A stretch of DNA of 7,353 bases from contig CALWIE010000190.1 in the NCBI GenBank assembly GCA_944380625.1, positions 1 through 7,353 of the forward strand, in the 5' to 3' direction. Positions 5,738 through 7,353 of the stretch are shown piece after piece. The DNA is from an uncultured Clostridia bacterium. Lineage in GTDB: Bacteria; Bacillota_A; Clostridia; Oscillospirales; Acutalibacteraceae. Position 1 is the first letter of the stretch. Every line of letters starts with the position of its first letter. A program made the position numbers and the translations under genes. Under the pieces are notes generated by a model. That model was given only the letters and a program-made list of their open reading frames with translations. It did not search any database and had not been told where the DNA came from.

Positions 5738-6838
5738 CTATTCCGCAGGGGCCTCTCCCAAGGCCTTTAGATCCGCCCGGGCCACGCACTTGTCCCGGCA
5801 GTACCAGCGGACCTCCCCCACCTTGTCTCCGGGGCGCAGGGGGGCGTACAAAAACCGCGGGGCAAAAACCCTGGTCTCCAGGACGTCCTGGGGCCCCAGG
5901 GAGAGGTCCCCTCCCTCGCCGCCCTGGGCCGCGATCCGCTCCACCGCAGACCCCACTACGGGTAGCTCCACCTGGATTTGCCCGCCCTCCAGGGCAACGG
6001 CACGCACTTGGGAGAAGCCGTAATCCAGCAGCTGGGCATGGTCGCTCCAGTCGTCGGGGGCTTGGAGGGTCACGGCGATCACCAGGGCCGTGCCCCTCTG
6101 GGCGGCGGACACCAGGCAGCGCCCCGCCTTTTTGGTAAAGCCGGTCTTCACCCCCACGCAGCCCTCATATTCCCCCAGCAGCCGGTTGTGGTTATGAAGG
6201 ACGAGCTGCCGCCCAGAGCCCTCCACCGGGACAATGGCCTCCTTTTGGGAGCAGAGGGATAAAAACCCAGGATGGTCTATAGCCTCCCGGGCAAGGAGGC
6301 CCATGTCCCAGGCTGTGGAAACGTGCTCTCTCCCCTCCTCGTCGGCGCCATCCAGGCCGGAGGGGGTCACAAACCAGGTGTCCTCCATGCCGATTTGGGC
6401 GGCCCGCCGGTTCATCCGACGGGCAAACCCCTCCAGGGAGCCGTCCAGGTACAGGGCCGCTGCATTGGCGGCATCGTTGCCGGAGGCCAGCAGCATTCCC
6501 TGGGCCAAACCCTGGAGGGAAACCAGGTCCCCGGCCTCCAGCCCCATGGAGGAACCCTCCACCGCCGCCATCTCCGGGGTGATCTCCACCAGGGGGTTTC
6601 CCAGGTCTTCCGCGGCCTCCAGGGTCAAAAGGGCCGTCATGATCTTGGTGGTGCTGGCCATGGGCCGGGGGGTGTGGGCGTCCTTTTCATAGAGGGAGGC
6701 CCCGGTGCCCGCCAAAAGCACCGCGGCGCTCTCCGCAGAGATTTCCAGCGCCTTTGCCCGGCCTACGGGGAATAGCCACAGGGACAGGATGGCGAGGCAG
6801 AAAAGCGCCCCGCCCTTTAAAACGTGATTACACAACAC
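5738..6838 (-). CDS. D-alanyl-D-alanine carboxypeptidase, DacF-like (peptidase S11)
   Basis: Low-molecular-mass penicillin-binding protein that trims the terminal D-Ala from peptidoglycan stem peptides outside the membrane. All three serine penicillin-binding motifs are present: STTK (62-65, nucleophile Ser62), SGN (119-121) and KTG (231-233). The order and spacing fit family S11. An N-terminal signal peptide is clear: basic start, hydrophobic core ALFCLAILSLWLF, and a plausible AKA/L cleavage after residue 30. A C-terminal PBP5-like beta domain occupies about 260-350. The C-terminal amphipathic or membrane helix typical of DacA/DacF is not visible; the protein ends shortly after that domain. 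The start is GTG at 6838, or possibly TTG at 6835; both sit among inverted repeats. Between ytfJ and rluB it resembles sporulation-linked dacF/dacB genes, but housekeeping use is equally possible. Confidence 0.93.
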   Translation of the reverse strand: MLCNHVLKGGALFCLAILSLWLFPVGRAKALEISAESAAVLLAGTGASLYEKDAHTPRPMASTTKIMTALLTLEAAEDLGNPLVEITPEMAAVEGSSMGLEAGDLVSLQGLAQGMLLASGNDAANAAALYLDGSLEGFARRMNRRAAQIGMEDTWFVTPSGLDGADEEGREHVSTAWDMGLLAREAIDHPGFLSLCSQKEAIVPVEGSGRQLVLHNHNRLLGEYEGCVGVKTGFTKKAGRCLVSAAQRGTALVIAVTLQAPDDWSDHAQLLDYGFSQVRAVALEGGQIQVELPVVGSAVERIAAQGGEGGDLSLGPQDVLETRVFAPRFLYAPLRPGDKVGEVRWYCRDKCVARADLKALGEAPAE

Positions 6839-6875
6839 AAATCACCCGCCTCGCAAACAGGTATGCGGGCGGGCG
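6824..6875 (-). promoter_or_regulatory. Two overlapping inverted repeats at the dacF translation start
   Basis: In the transcript, CCCGCC-CGCA (6873-6864) pairs with TGCG-A-GGCGGG (6855-6845), giving a 10-bp stem with one bulged A and an 8-nt loop. One G-U and one C-G pair can extend it. Its 3' arm contains the Shine-Dalgarno-like GAGGCGGG. A second perfect repeat, GTGATT (6845-6840) and AATCAC (6829-6824), leaves both candidate start codons (GTG 6838, TTG 6835) in a 10-nt loop. The two stems share bases 6843-6845. No U-tract follows, so translational control is likelier than termination. Confidence 0.5.
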
Positions 6876-6888
6876 TCTGGCTATGCGT

Positions 6889-7320
6889 TTACAGGGACTC
6901 GGAGGCTTTCTCCGCAGGCTCCCCAGGCAGGGGCGCGTCCTCCTTTTCGCTGCCTTTGGAAAACAGGGAGGACACCTTGTCCACCACTTCCGGGACCTTC
7001 TCCAGGGCACGGTCCACAGAGCTCAGGTAGGGCTCGATCTGCAGCACGCGGACCTTCCCCTCCCGGATGGTCAGAAAAGCGATGGGGCTGATGGTGATGC
7101 CGGCGCCGCTGCCCCCCGCAAACAGGCCGGAGGTGGGCTGGGCCTTAGAGGGCAGGTCCGTCCCTCCGGAGGCAAAGCCGTAGCTCACCCGGGAGACAGG
7201 GATCACGGTGGTGCCGTCCGGGGTGGTGACAGGGTCGCCGATGACTGTGTTCACGTCCACCATCTGTTTGATCTTTTCCATGGTGGTGCCAAGCAGATTG
7301 TTCACTTGATTTTCGCTCAT
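6889..7320 (-). CDS. ytfJ: GerW/YtfJ-family sporulation protein
   Basis: YtfJ (GerW) is a spore protein of Bacillus and Clostridia; in B. subtilis its loss impairs germination with some germinants. The 143-residue product carries the family blocks NTVIGDPVTTPDGTTVIPVS (24-43), SRVSYGFASGG (43-53), LFAGGSGAGITISPIAFLTI (66-85) and VRVLQIEP (90-97). A charged, less conserved tail rich in Glu and Pro follows. Length is normal. The ATG at 7320 is preceded by AGGGTGA at suitable spacing and by a likely ATGA overlap with the end of the upstream gene. There is no signal peptide. In Firmicutes it usually follows ytfI (DUF2953) and scpAB, and here it leads into a carboxypeptidase gene, consistent with a sporulation-associated cluster. 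The presence of this gene is the main evidence that the organism forms spores. Confidence 0.95.
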   Translation of the reverse strand: MSENQVNNLLGTTMEKIKQMVDVNTVIGDPVTTPDGTTVIPVSRVSYGFASGGTDLPSKAQPTSGLFAGGSGAGITISPIAFLTIREGKVRVLQIEPYLSSVDRALEKVPEVVDKVSSLFSKGSEKEDAPLPGEPAEKASESL

Positions 7321-7352
7321 TCTGTTTCACCCTGTTTTCGCGTCTGCGAAAT
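7317..7352 (-). CDS. Possible 3' end of upstream gene (partial)
   Basis: One minus-strand frame reads ISQTRKQGETE and stops with TGA at 7319-7317, overlapping the ytfJ ATG as ATGA. This is the junction style expected in an operon, and the upstream neighbour in related genomes is ytfI (DUF2953). Another frame gives DFADAKTG with a stop at 7329-7327, so the assignment is uncertain. Too few residues are present to identify a family. Confidence 0.3.
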   Translation of the reverse strand: MSQTRKQGETE

Positions 7353-7353
7353 C

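Noticed and set aside
4959..5789. 276-codon open frame overlapping rluB
   Set aside because: Shadow frame of rluB with biased Gly/Pro/Arg composition; the rluB frame carries the S4 and catalytic motifs.
6843..6875. The dacF upstream hairpin read as a rho-independent terminator after ytfJ
   Set aside because: No U-tract follows the stem and the dacF start lies 5-7 nt away, so a role at translation initiation is likelier.
7145..7330. 61-codon frame overlapping the start of ytfJ
   Set aside because: Begins with GTG just upstream of ytfJ and runs out of frame through it with a His/Arg-rich composition; ytfJ is the conserved frame.

Overview
This window is a compact, GC-rich stretch of ordinary bacterial chromosome. 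Every gene I can support lies on the minus strand, so transcription runs from high to low coordinates. Gene order and content point to a spore-forming Firmicute of class Clostridia, most likely a gut Oscillospiraceae/Flavonifractor-like organism. The evidence is a YtfJ/GerW sporulation protein, a RemA homologue, the Firmicutes order yicC-remA-gmk-rpoZ-priA, and high GC. The family-level placement is inference from general resemblance, not from a search.

Upstream block (about 7353 down to 4576): a possible last few codons of an upstream gene, then ytfJ/gerW (spore germination), a dacF-type D-alanyl-D-alanine carboxypeptidase, an RluB-type 23S rRNA pseudouridine synthase, and a small GNAT-like acetyltransferase. 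The last two overlap by 74 nt. This resembles the scpA-scpB-ytfI-ytfJ-dac-rluB neighbourhoods of Clostridia. The dacF start region carries two overlapping inverted repeats that could control its translation.

Junction (4434-4575): the only sizeable intergenic space. Read on the minus strand it holds a possible weak terminator for the upstream block, a run of three perfect palindromes (14, 8 and 8 bp), a well-spaced sigma-A-type promoter with an extended -10, a short leader with competing stems, and a strong ribosome binding site.

Downstream block (4433 down to 8): yicC (endoribonuclease family), remA (DNA-binding regulator), gmk (guanylate kinase), rpoZ (RNA polymerase omega) and priA (replication restart helicase). 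All adjacent pairs overlap or have start signals inside the preceding gene, which suggests one translationally coupled operon. Compared with Bacillus subtilis, coaBC is missing between rpoZ and priA. The bases after the priA stop look like a ribosome binding site for the next gene, probably def by synteny.

I saw no mobile element, CRISPR array, tRNA or rRNA, and no previously undescribed multi-gene system. The points worth a second look are regulatory structures, start-site ambiguities and the out-of-frame overlap.
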